The translations under genes and the position numbers were made by a program. This document shows, one piece after another, positions 21,317 to 34,626 of a stretch of DNA of 64,000 bases; position 1 is the stretch's first letter; each line of letters begins with the position of its first letter. The notes beneath the pieces were generated by a model. It worked only from the letters and a program-made list of their open reading frames with translations. It was not told the origin of the DNA and searched no databases. Where the stretch lies: the NCBI RefSeq assembly GCF_033807715.1, contig NC_084599.1:29507625-29571624 (forward strand). Direction: 5' to 3'. The stretch is from Cololabis saira. Lineage: Eukaryota; Chordata; Actinopteri; Beloniformes; Belonidae.

Positions 21317-24300
21317 TCCTTTGACAGTCTCCAACATCTGGTCTGATGGTCTGAGTTTGATGCACTTACTCTCAGAGCTATAATCAGGCTAAGCTCTGCT
21401 TCATCCCTCTGTGAGAATAGAGGCGGCAGCGTTCAGTCACCTGGTCCAAATGCCAAAGAGTTTGTTGAAGTGCTTAATTTTTAAAGTGTTTTGAGCCTCC
21501 TTACACTCTGAGACGGGAAGTTACACAAGCCTGAAGGTCCGATTTAGAGCTACTTCATAAATAAGTGTAATTTATTTCCTGATTTCCAGGCGCTGATTAA
21601 AAGATAGAATACTTGATTTGATGGCGAGGGACCGATGATGTTGCGGTTATTTAAGCAGTACAAAATGGTAAAAACGATACGGTCACATTTGTGAAATGTG
21701 TGCCCTGCATTTTCCAACTTTTAGGGGGAAATATAAAGTTTCATAGTTGAAAGCTGTGCATGAAAAAAGCATTTCTTGGTAACATTTGGAGGAGCTCCTG
21801 GGCTGAGAGCCCTTACTGCATCCAGCAATTGAGTCTGTTATGTGTGACGAGCACGTAAAGGCACCATTCTCAAGTGGGGTTGTCATTTTCATTTGAGTGA
21901 CTCGTTCAGTCTTTTTCATGTGCATTTGGATTTTCACTTCAGTCAGAGAAACACATCAAAGAAATGCCGTGATTGTCTTCTTTTGCTCTTTCTTCAGGGG
22001 GTTTTCAATTCTTATGCACGTCTGACCTATATGCACTCGGTTTAACCATCTTTGTGCTACTCCGAGTGTGTGTGGTGGCACTGCCCTGTTTGGACTTAAG
22101 TTTGGGATTGTTTTTGAGAATTAGTACTCAGCCCCGTGCTGCACCAGAAGAACTGAATAAGCTCTCTAGATCCACCTTGTAACCTGGACCTTCTTTCTTT
22201 TGCAGAGGAGTTGACTGCGAGCTGTAAAATGTACCCGCAACAGCGTGAGAGGTACAAGCACCCCGTCGTGTCTGTGTTGTGACTGTGCACGGCAGGGATG
22301 GGTTCTAGTATCCCAGGAAAAGATGCTGAGCTTCAGGTCACTGTAACTGGTACTTGAATCCTCATTCAGCAAAACCTGAGTAAATGCTTAACAGCTGAGG
22401 CTTTTGTACATGATTTATTATTAATCATGATGAATTTATTTAGCTAGAAAAAAGTGAGTGTGAAATTGATCTAATCATAACACAGGTGTAAAATCGGAAA
22501 TAGAGCAGCTATTAATGGAAATGTCAAGGCTGCATCATGAGATAGGATAACAATTTATTTATTTTTGAGTCCTTGTTGACACTCTGAAGCATGACATCAG
22601 GTATTGATGTATTGGGATTATTTCACCCATCCCTACTTTTATGAAATATTCATTTAGCTCTGTGAATCCACCATCATTTCATCCGTGTGATGTTCAACCT
22701 CCCCTCAACGTGTGCGGAACCTGCATCTCGTCATGCAGATGTTGTGCAGCTCCCAGTGTTTCTTTTATCACGTCGTCCACCTGTCACTCGCTCCGCGACA
22801 GCTTGCCTGCTTCACATACTGTTGGCTTTTGTAAACTGTTTATCAGCATGCCATTGTTTACAAGCTCATGCCTTGCATGGCAAACCTTAATGTTTAAAAT
22901 ATGTGTTATATGTGTGTGTGACATCAGATATCTCATATATGTGAGCAGTCCCAGCCATGTTGACATGTGCTGTGAAACAGAACCTTTAAGCTTTTCAGAA
23001 TTTGATGCACAACATTAGGGTTGCCGTTAACTGTGCGTTAACACAACGGGAGTACAGCAGACTCTCAAGGAAAAGCTTGAACTCTTTATGAGACGAGAGA
23101 TCAAAGCTAAGTGACGCTGTGATATTTTTGGTTACGGAGGCATTTGTCATGTCATCAATTCAACAAGCTTACATGCAGTCACAAAGTTTATTACCCTTTC
23201 GAAATGCTCATGGGGGAGGTAGACTGTTGCGTCGAGTCGTCCTATTATGACTGGGCTGAAGATCCGGACCCTGAGGTGAACCCGTCTTCCACAATGTGAG
23301 CTCAATGAATCCTGGCGTTGTCATCTGGGAATATGTCTTTTCTTCCCATCAGGAAAGGAAAAGAAAAGCTTCTAATTGAGTTGACGTCATCCTTCGACTC
23401 ATAACATTGCTAAAACAAATGGTCGTGAAACTGCACAGCATGCACTAGGTATGCCGGTGCATCACTTTATCCACTGCTCTTCTTATGCTGATGCTCTCTG
23501 CACTTTGCAGCAAGATCCATCTGGAATCGTCAAATAATATGACCTTTGGAATCCAAAAATGCTCCCTAAACTGGGGCTTCCCCTTTTTGAAAAGTAGTTT
23601 TCTTAAGATTGCACGTCTGGACTTCTTTTCACATTGTGTACGTAGAAAGGCTCTGACATTCACTTTTCAAACTGCCACAAGTTCAGCTGTCAGATTTCTA
23701 TGATTAGATTTCACCTGATGTTCAAGCCATCTCAGGTCTTTTCTTTTCATCAGTCAAGGTTTAAGAAAAGGCGTTTCATACCCATCTTAGATCATTTAAG
23801 CTCTTGTTCCTGCGTCCTTTCCTCCTCGAATTTGATGCCTTGTCTACATCCTTTCAAATGTAAATCATATTGAAGGCTCTTAATCCAGTTTGTGAAATTT
23901 CAGTAAAGTACATTTTTTTTCCAGTTGCTTGATGCAAACCAGTTGTTTAATATAAAACAAAGGAACAATCTTTAAGATGCAAAGAGTGTGTCTTCTAGCG
24001 TGGTTGAATTAAGTGTGAATTTGTTTTGGTGGGTGAATCTTTTTGGGCCAAGCGCACGTTTTATGTATATATGGTGGTAAACTGAGTCTCATGGAGTTGT
24101 TTGGACCATTTGGTTGAATGAAACAGGCTTTCTGAATAAACTTCTGACATTTTTTCATATTGATAGATTCATTTAGGGAATAAGGAAAATAGTTTGCTTT
24201 TTTTTCCAAGTTTCAAAATATGTTTTCAGTCATTTTCATTTGTGTGGAAAAAAACAAATTGGTAAAGATTCCGATGTATCAGAAGGGAATCAGCTACCAT

Positions 24301-27300
24301 TACTGCCAATCAACAGTGAAGGACATGAATGCCTTAAAACTAATGTGATGGACATTTTCAGTTCCTCTGTGAGGTCATTATGAGTCCACTCGGGTCAGAC
24401 CAGTATTGTGTCTGTGCAGTTTGGGTTTAGCGGTCTTACACAACTGCAAACATGTTGTTTTGAGAACTGCAGGTTATTTTGTCTGAAGAGGATCAAGATC
24501 TGTTCTGTAAAACTGATGGCTCTGGGTCACTCCTGCTTGAAGCTTGAGATGTACGTTTTGACCCTTTTGCATTCAAAAGATAATTAAATAATTCACTAAT
24601 TCCAGCCATATTGCCAAGTCTTTTATTTAAGAGTGTCATTATATTATTTCAGCCAAGTATTGCAGTCACCTAGTGGTTAAAATGTGGTATATGTTATTTC
24701 CTCAACAACTACTACCGGTATATTATGTTGTTTTACAGCTTCTTGGTTTGTTGCAGATTAAAAAGATCTTATCTATAATTTTATTTGGTCAATTTTGGAT
24801 GTTTTATCTGTAGTTTAAGGTGTTTCCTTCAGGCTACTGTTTCCTTGTTTCCAGAGTTGATGATAAGCTCCTGGTGTCTTGTTTTAAATCTCAGGCACAT
24901 ATGAGTATGGGTTTATCTTCTCAGGGTGAGATTAAACACCTCTTGGCATAAGTCTGCTCTTCCCAGCCCACTGGCCATACAGAAAACTGTAATTATGCAA
25001 GTTTAGTGCTTATGTGAGCAGCACAGGACTTACTGGAAACACTATGAATAAAAAAACTACATCTTCTGTTTTATTATACAATCAATCTTTCATCTTAAAC
25101 AGCAGAGTTGTAACAATTCGCATGAATCCCAAAAGCACATCCACAGTCGTGTATTTTGATGTGTGTTTACGGTTAAGTCTGTCATCAAGCTGAACACTCT
25201 TCTTTCATGCTCCAACTGTCCCGTTGGACTGCAGGGAGCTGAGAAATGTGTGCAAACTTGCAGAAGTTGTGAATATTTCTACAAATAATGTAATTTACCA
25301 TTCGAATGCATTGTATCGGCTTCTGCAGTTTGCTTTGAAAGTGAACGCAGTCACTTAATTCTGCATCATTACACTGTTAAACTGTGGACTGTGTCCTCCC
25401 ACTGCCTTAGGAGAGGCCAGTTGCCAGTCTGCGTGGAGGAGCTTTTTTAATGGCTGTTTTATAAAACATGCAAAGCTGCAAGAATAACCAGTTATACCGA
25501 CCCATTCGCTGTTCTAATTTCACTTCATTTTATTGGCACGGAAGCATGTAGTAGTGGAGAGATCAGCATTTTCTTTGTTTCTCTCTCTCTTGTTTCTTTC
25601 TTTCGTTCTTTCTTTAGGCTTGAATACAGCAGAGCTTCTGCTTTTGTGTCACCTTCACAATTCACAAGAGCAGCAAGTTATCAGCTGAACACGAGAAGCT
25701 GACCTTCAGATTACTGCTGTGGTACTTTTTGTTTATCATAACCAGGGTTCATACTCTGGGCATTTTTCCTTTTTGTTTGGCCCAAGAAACTGATATCAGA
25801 GAAGCAAAGAGCCTCTTTGTGAGTTGTTCTTCCTTTTTCTGATCAAATTTAACAGAAATTTCCAACAGGAACCCTCCAAGACATTTCCACTCAGTGTCAG
25901 TGGGAAGCACGGCCTGTGTTGCACATACAGTAACTTGTTGAGCAGCTACCAAATGAGTAGCCGTTTCCCTTCGCTGTGCTATGTTGGTATGCCGTTGTAG
26001 CGTGTCATGTTGCCCAACGGTGCCGGATGGTGGACACGAGCCTCCTGCCTCTCAAAGGTCAGAGGAAGTAGACCCTTAAAGGAGAAGTATTTATTGCCCA
26101 GCTGACTCTGTTTTGCACTTCATTTAACACTTCTCCAGATGGCTGCAGAAAGCAGGACAAGCTTGTTTTTTTTTTTTTTCTTTTCATATATGGGTCAGAA
26201 TACACACCTGGATCAGACTTGTGCAGGCTGATGATGATCCATTCGCCTGAATCAGGTGTCTTTGAGCAGAGAAACATAAAAAAAAAATGCATTTTACAGC
26301 TTCAGTCTTTGGATGAGAATCAAACAATCTGACTTTAAAAAAATGTTCTTTAGATGATGGAAAATGGTATTGACTGTAGCAGTTTTGAGTTATAATGGAC
26401 TGCAATGGATTTGCAGTATGATAGCTGTTAACGGTAATCAGAATATGTATGTATTAGGGCTGGGCGATATATCGAGATTTTAATATATATCGATATATTT
26501 TCAAACGCGATATGGTACGAGACAATATCGTTTATATCGATTTAAAAAAAAAAAAAAAAAAAATTTTAATGATTTTGATATAGCTTATTTTGTGACAAAT
26601 TGACTTGAATGTTTTATTTGAGATTTGCACAAATGTTTTGTTATTTGCACAACTTTCAACCTCAGTGGAAAAGTCTGCCTGTTACTGTCTACATTGTATT
26701 AATTGTACAGTGTATTTTAATTTAATTGTTATGCAGGAAAGGGATATTTGTTTTATTTTATTCAAGAAGCATTTTTATTCTATATATGCAGGCAGTTTAT
26801 TTTTATTTAATTTGTTTTATACATTTTGATATTGTGCAGATCTCTGTTAATAAAGGTACCTGTGTGACATTTGGCACGAGGCTTTGTATTAAAACTGATT
26901 GTTTTTTTAAGGGTTTGCCTCAGGAAAAAAATGAAGCTAACAGAGATGCTATGCTATAATGCTTTGGGGGAAACCCCAATTATGGCACAGAAAAAATATC
27001 AAGATATATATCGAGTATCGCCATTCAGCTAGAAAATATCGAGATATGACTTTTGGTCCATATCGCCCAGCCCTAGTATGTATATATACACACAATAAAT
27101 TCCACTAGTGTCCGTGGATAGGGATGAAATCAGGTATTTTTACAAATAAGTGTATAAAAAGGAAAGTTTGTACAAGTGTCCTCATGTTTGCTGCTACGTT
27201 GTCATAAGTCTCTACAAGTCCGCTGATACTGTGCGAGGTAATGTCGAGATGCAAGAGGAGCGTTCATTCGCTCTTTTTATCTATACAAGTACTGATCCAG

Positions 27301-30300
27301 TTCTATGGCAGCCGAGGCTTTGAACTCTCCTCTTTTTACATCTATTGATAATCAGCTTGTACAGACTTAAGTCTGCTTAACAGCAAATGGGAAGGATATT
27401 CCTGCACAATCCTTTTTTATAGGGTTACTATTATCTTGGTTTATCTATAGAGACCATATCCACACTGGGGTCAGAGGCCTAATCCCCACTATCACTTATG
27501 GTTAGGGTTTTATTCAATAAGCTGTGGGCATAATTTGGTGTTTTGTCTGTCAGTGACCTGTTTCTCCAGAAATGCTCCTTTTCCTTGTGTGTAAACGGCT
27601 TCAGTGACACAGCTGGAACCTCCGAGTGCCACAGAGCAGAACCTCAGCCTTTTTTGTTTGTTTGTTTGGTTGTTTTTTGAACTTTTCTTGAACCCTTGGG
27701 ACTCATCCCTTCTATCAGACCTCTTGTGACGTCCATGTTCTTTTCTTTCTTTTTTTTTGGGGCAATTTCAAGTGGGAACTTGAACTTTCAAGCATGACTG
27801 ATAGTATTTGTGGCTGCATCAACAGCAGCTTTCAGAGCCCACACAGCTTAAAAGTTTCATCACTGGCAGTTTGAGGAGTATTTGCCTAATGAAGGGCTTC
27901 TTGTGTTGGACCGCAGGGCCAGACGGGAGGGCACAGCTTCTGTTTTACAGATCAGAGGCTCAGGCTGGTGAATGGGTACCGAGATTAAGAGGAGAGATGA
28001 AGAGAGCAGTGAGGGGGGGATTAGAAAGTGGTGATTGGCGGGGTAAAGCTCAAACACTCAAGCTGCGGTTCGTGGGTCTATGTGCTTGTGTGTCGAGGCA
28101 ACCAGACACTGCATGAGGAAAAAGCGAGAGTTTAACTCCGAGTAAGAAATATTGTGGGGTGGGGTGGGGGGGGGGTTCCTTTTTAAAGTTTCTACTCTCA
28201 CCCAGAAAAATAACCATTCTCATGGGTGTTTATTTTAGAACAGGAGTCTTTTTTTATAGATAAATAATTGGAAAATTAATTAAAACAACCAATTAAAAAA
28301 AATCCAACTATTTATTTCACCTTTTCTCCTCTTGGTTTAGGTCAAAAACCATACTGTCTCTAAATGCATTGATACAGGATATTATATTGAAGAAATAGTG
28401 CTTGAAATTATATAAATTTTACGGCTTGAAATAGATAAGTGAAATTTTCTTGCAGCCCCTCACAGTATGAAGTATGAACGGTGTTAAACCAGCTGGTTGC
28501 TGCCGTCAGTGTTCATAACATCATTTTCAAATTCTAACATCTGGAAAAAAAGGACCAAGAATTTACATGAATGACATGAAAAGGTGAGAAAGTTTCAGAA
28601 AATGGAATTGCAATGTAGCGTTGCTATAGTAACTCTCTCACGGTCACTCCTGCCCTCCTCTGTGCGGACAGACCAGAATCAGTTCTGGCACCATGGAAGA
28701 CTAGTGGCCATTCTCAGAAGAGGTTTCTCACGTTTCCTTGTGGTGGATCTGAAATCCTCCCCGTTTTCCTGCTTCTGTCCCGACTGCACCGGTCCCGTTG
28801 GTCTCCTCCTGTCTGCACCACAATGTCATCGATTTAGCTTTTTGTTTTCCACCGCAAGAGAAAACGCGTTGAGATCCTCAGAGCGTTGTCTTAGTTCTCA
28901 GTCTTAAATCAACTTGAGGCATCAGTTTGAGTGAACATTTGAATGAAACATTTGCAGCTGGGATGAGCAGAAAGGCTGGAAAGCAGCAACAAGCCAAGCT
29001 TTGAAGATGTAGCCCTACAGTTGCTGCTTTCTCCTCTCGGTCCTAACCCCCCCAAACCTCCCTGCTGCTGTTCCTAGATGTGACTGTAGGTCTGTGAAGA
29101 TGCTTTACTGATGCTGTTTTTGTCATTCACTATGCGGCTCCTTTAGATACTCTGTTTGCTTTGGGGTGTTGGCGGTTTCTGCCCGATCTTCCTCTAGTAA
29201 CTGCTTTTCCTGCAGATGTTTTCACCACTGAATCATAATTTCCACTGTGTGAAGGGATTTGTCCTTGCATCCGTGTTTTGTAAAAGGTCATTAACCAAAA
29301 AAGACCCGTGACTTGCCACAATCTCAAGCTGGGAAACGGAGCAAAGTATTGAGACCTGCCTGCTGTCAGCTGTGGATTTAAAAGGAAGAATAACCGATAA
29401 TCAATCATTGTTTCAGTTGCCTAAGTTCCTCACAGTGAAAATGGCTGGCGTGGGTCCTTAGTTTTTCCACTTTAATTTCTACAGGGTGTTTTTAAGTTTT
29501 AGATTATTGTGTAAAATGTTTTGATTGTTGTTGATCTGCACGATGTGTTTTGGCCTGGAGGTTGTATGAATTTCTTTTTTGTTGATGGTACATTTGTGAG
29601 TAATTTGCGAGTAATGAATTGCCTTTTGTTTTTTGTTCACAACATTTTCTGTGCTAACAGTGGAAAATTTCCACCACATGCTTCTCTGTGACTGTTATGA
29701 TGTGCTTACTGATGTGGAAACAAAAAAAAGAAAGTTGAATACAATTTTTGCTTTAATGTGAGTTCAGAAAATTCCAAATGACCTTGGATTCCCACTTTCA
29801 AAATACCACATTTGTAGCTTTTTTTTATTTATTTAGTTTAATCTAAAGAATAACCGATAATCAATCATTGTTTCAGTTGCCTAAGTTCCTCACAGGTTTT
29901 TGTAGTCAGTGGCCACCTCGGGTGGCCCGTATCTACCAAACAGGGATGCAACACTTCAAATGTAGATCTCAGTGTATTGCGTACTCCAAATTTCTATGCA
30001 ATGGCACATAATTATTATTTCTTTACAAATGAAAATCATTAGTCTGAGCATCCTGAACTTTTGTTTAAGTAAGTCCTTTCGATACCTTGTTTTCATGTCG
30101 GTTGCATCTACTCAGTGCATCTGTCTGAACCACGGCAGAAGTCTGTGACTCGTGTGTCAGGGTAATTCAGCTAACTGGACTCGGAGTTCTTTACCTGGGC
30201 CTTCAGTTTGGCTGTTTCATGCAGATGAAGTCATTTATTGTGATGACTCTTAAAGGGGACATATTATGGCATTTAATGTATATTTTAAACAGGCCTTGAA

Positions 30301-33300
30301 TGTCTTAAAAACAATCTAAAGCTTGTTTTTTCTACATAAATCAGAAATCCAGCCTGTGGGCCCTGTCACTAGTTTTACCGCTTGTAACCCATTTTTCTGT
30401 GCTCCATTCTAAGGGAAGGGGGGGGTATGATAATGAGGCTCTGTGCTGATTGGCTCCCTGAATGACGTGTAGCAGGGGAGGAGAATAAACCTCGTTCCGC
30501 CAGAGCAGCCCGAGCCTGTAAATAAATCTCAACACTGAATTTTCACAAATGGCAACTTTATTGTTAAAAAAATAAACTATGAGTTGTATATAAATAACAT
30601 TTATGCACTATTTCAGCCCGATCTGCCCGGCGGATGCTGAACGCTGGCCCCGGAGCCACGCCGGGCGCCCGGCGCATGGCTCCGGGGCGCATCGCCCGTT
30701 ACCGGTGATCAAACCGACAGATTTTGCTGAAAATCTCGGAGGGTGAAGGTGATCCAGCCTGGGACGTACCCCAGAAATCCCTGCTCCCAAAGCGGCTGGG
30801 AACCTGGACAATTTAGTCGGACGGACCGCGCTTTGGGAACGTGGAAGTCGGGCTGGAGCAGCGCGCATCACGGCGGCTTCAACCGGGGAATTTGAGCGGT
30901 TCCGACCGGCCGGGACCGCAGGAACCTGCCTGGACTGGTAGCAGGGACTCCCGGGGACCGACCAGCGGAATTTCAGCCGGATCTGCCCGGCGGATGCTGC
31001 GCGACGGGCGCCCGGCGCACAGATCGGCTCCGGAGCGCATCCTATGCGCATCGCCCGTTACCGGTGATCAAACCGACAGATTTGGCTGAAAATCTCGGAG
31101 GGTGAAGCTGATCCGACCTGGGACGGACCCCCGAGGACCCAGCTCCCAAACCACCCGGGAACCTGGATGATTTAACCTGGATCTGCGGCGCTGTGGCGCC
31201 GCGTCAGACTGGCTGAAGGAAGGACCGCTCCAGCTCCGTAGAGAGCTGGTTGTGGGGGTGGTTTCAGCAGCGGAGGCTGAACCTATGGAAATGAGCGCCT
31301 ATGGTGACGTCACCATAGGCGCAGATTCAGAATGGCTCAAAAAAAGGTCACGTGACACTGGAAGACTCAGTCAGGGGGGGGAGCAGACCCTGCAGAATTC
31401 CATGGTATTTTGTCTCCCCTGTGCTGGCAGGGTGAGGGGAGACCACTTTATATATGTTAAAACAAGAAAAAACGTGTTTTTCATAATAGGTCCCCTTTAA
31501 CTGCATGGTCTTTAACGGGTGGTGAAACCCAAATATTTATCCTCCTCCTGAGCTGGAGGACAGAGCTGGCGGTGCATCGATAAGACTTGGTCGGCTGCAG
31601 TCCTTGAAGCTGCAGAGGTTAAAGCCGGGGGAAAATGGCTAGCGTGGTTCCTTAGTTTTTCCTTTTCAAGACAAAGATTTAGTCATTCCACTTTAATTTC
31701 TACAGGGTGTTTTTTAGATTATTTTGTTGTGTAAAATGTTTTGATTGTTGTTGATCTGCACGATGTGTTTTGGCCCGGAGGTTGTATGAATTTCTTTTTT
31801 GTTGATGGTAAATTTGTGAGTAATTTGCGAGTAATGAATTGCCTTTTTTTTTATTCACAACATTTTCTGTGCTTTCTTGTGGAACATTTCCACAACATGC
31901 TTCTCTGTGACTGTTATGATGTGCTTAGTGATGTGGAAACAAAAAAAAGAAAGTTGAATACAGTTTTTGCTTTATGGTGAGTTCAGAAAATTCCAAATGA
32001 TCCTGGATTTCCACTTTCAAAGTACCGCATTTGTAGCTTTTTTTATTTATTTAGTTTAATCTAAAAACTCCAAGCCCAGTATATCACAAACACAATGTTC
32101 TGTAGACAGTTTAATCAAAGACAGCATGAATGTTTCTTTGCCTTTGAAGTAAAGCAGCATTTAAATGTAACATCACAATATGATGGTCTGTTTTTCTTCT
32201 GCTGCAGCTGGAAAATCATCAACATTCAAACCAATTATTGTTTCCTTCAAAGCAGAATCTTTGCCGTCCACATCTGAGCCACTAAATACATTTAATCCAA
32301 CATTTAATTGGAATTTTCACGGAAGGTTTTTACTATGTTTATTGCTTATTGTTGGGTTTATTGTGCTTTTTTACGGCAAAATCAATGTTTCACTTTGAGA
32401 CTAGAAAAAGATAAATAATGTGTTGTAAATATTCTGGTGTCTCCCAGTTTTTCTTTTTAGCTCTTTCTGCAAGCTTTCCTTAAATCTGCAGCATAGCATC
32501 ATTCATTTCACTTCAAAAGGGAACTTTAAGTTGCACAGAAACAAACATTCACACAGCGGTCGAGTGAATAATATTGAGCTCTGGCTCGTTGCCATGTTCA
32601 GAGGTTTTGTATGTGGAGATTAATAATTGCCTTTGCTCAGCTGAACATTTTTATGACATCACTGTCATTTTAAATCTATATGAGATGTAATTTTTGTCCT
32701 CGTAGAGGCAATGAATATAATGAGGGATGCCTGGGCCGTAATTTAATGCTGAGGGCAAACGCCGGCAGAATGAAAGCAGCCCCAGAGGTCAGAACAAGTG
32801 TATTAAAGTGTCCTTGTTCTCTGAGGGTTCCTTGAAGGAAGCTCAGCCCTCTTTCTGTCTGTATTCCAGTTTGGCCAGATGGAGCTATCGTACAAGTCCC
32901 TCTGTCCATAGTCTCAGCTGTAGCCAAATACTGTCGTCATTTCATTCTGTTTCTCAGAGGAGTTATTTTGTCTGTGTGAATGTGAGGGGTTGAGGAATAG
33001 CTTTGTGTGCTCGGTAGAAACCTCACTGGGACAGAGACTGCAAACGGAGAAAGACTGTTTGTCTGGCTGAGTCGGGCGTTTCATCCGATATCTCGTTCTG
33101 CGTGTTTGGCCATGTCCCCGAGCTTCATCCGAATGCTTTCGTGTCGATCAATTTATCATGAGGGTGGAATAAAGCCGATGGCCTCAGGGCTCCCGGCCTC
33201 CTGCTCGCTCTGGTGTCAATGCTGTGCTTTTAGGTGTTATGTAGAGCAGCGTTTGTGGATTAAAGGAAACCCGAAGCTTCAGCCATGAGGTTGGGCTCAT

Positions 33301-34583
33301 TTACTTTAACCTACCATCCTCTGGCAAAGTCAGGAGAGAAAATACAGATTTTATCAAATTGAACTGAGAGCGGTTTTATTGAGAAAACATTTTAAAGCCA
33401 GCAGCTGGTACCACGTGAAAGTCGTCCAGGGGGGAAAAACTGCTGCAGATAAGTGCATTAAAGGCATAATGAAACCAAATATTGTAACTTCCATTGTTTC
33501 TTAATCAGTGTTGTGCAACAGATGAATGTAATGTAACTTACTGACCTGCTGCGACCAGAAAAATCCCAAATATGATTGTTTAATTTTGTGTAGATTGTAA
33601 ACCATTGGTTATGTCCCTCACTGCACTCACTACTTTTAATAAATACAGTTATATTTTAGATATTAGTGTTTTTATAAAATTTTAACTCCATTCCTAAATA
33701 AAACAGCCAAATAGTTCAAACGCATATTGTAGATTCTCTTATCCACCACAGAATAGCAAATAAAAGCCAAGTTTTAACCTCTTTCTAACGAGGTCTGTTT
33801 TTGAGATTCCTGCGTGAAAATCACGTGCCTGATTTTAATTTAATTTAGTCCCTGGGAAGGTTTGCTGGGGGCAGAAAATACGAACCGTGCTTTTAACTGT
33901 ATATGATTTACGACTGAATCCAGAGTTGAGCTGCAGAAAGTAACGTTTTTCTTTTGCTCTTTGACTGCTGACTTTGGTCATCCCCTAGCTTTAAAACAGC
34001 GAGTAGCTTTTGTTTTAATGTTAAAACATTGAGTTTCTAATTCATTTAAAGGAATAACATATTACCTTGGAATTGTCATCTTGCGTTCTTCAGTTTCTAT
34101 CAGCATAAAGTGGCCAGATTAACTCTGCTTTCATCTCTGCTGTCTGTTGCCACAAGCAGGTATCACTTTACAGCACAAACATGGACGCCAGCAGCGCCAC
34201 AACTAGCTCACAGAGCTACAGCGGACATGATGCCAGAGGCAACGGAGAGCACCAAAAAAACAATTGACTGAAGAGAAAATGAGAGCGAGCAAAACCCCAA
34301 ACAAGAGCAGATCTTGAACAGAGTTTTTGAAACATGTCACGTGAGGACCACAGCCTTCAATTATGTTTCTCTGAATTTGAAAAAAAGTTAAATAGAAATG
34401 GGAAGGCTTTTATTTTTTTACTTGAAATAATATTTGTAATGTTTTTGAATGGACTCTATACATAATTTATTGGCATTGTCAAAATACAGTTTTATCACAT
34501 CAGATATGTTATCAGTTTTAACATATCTGGCATTATACGAGCAGAATACAGTGTGTGTGTGTGTATATGTGTATGTATGTATG

Positions 34584-34626
<43 letters not shown>

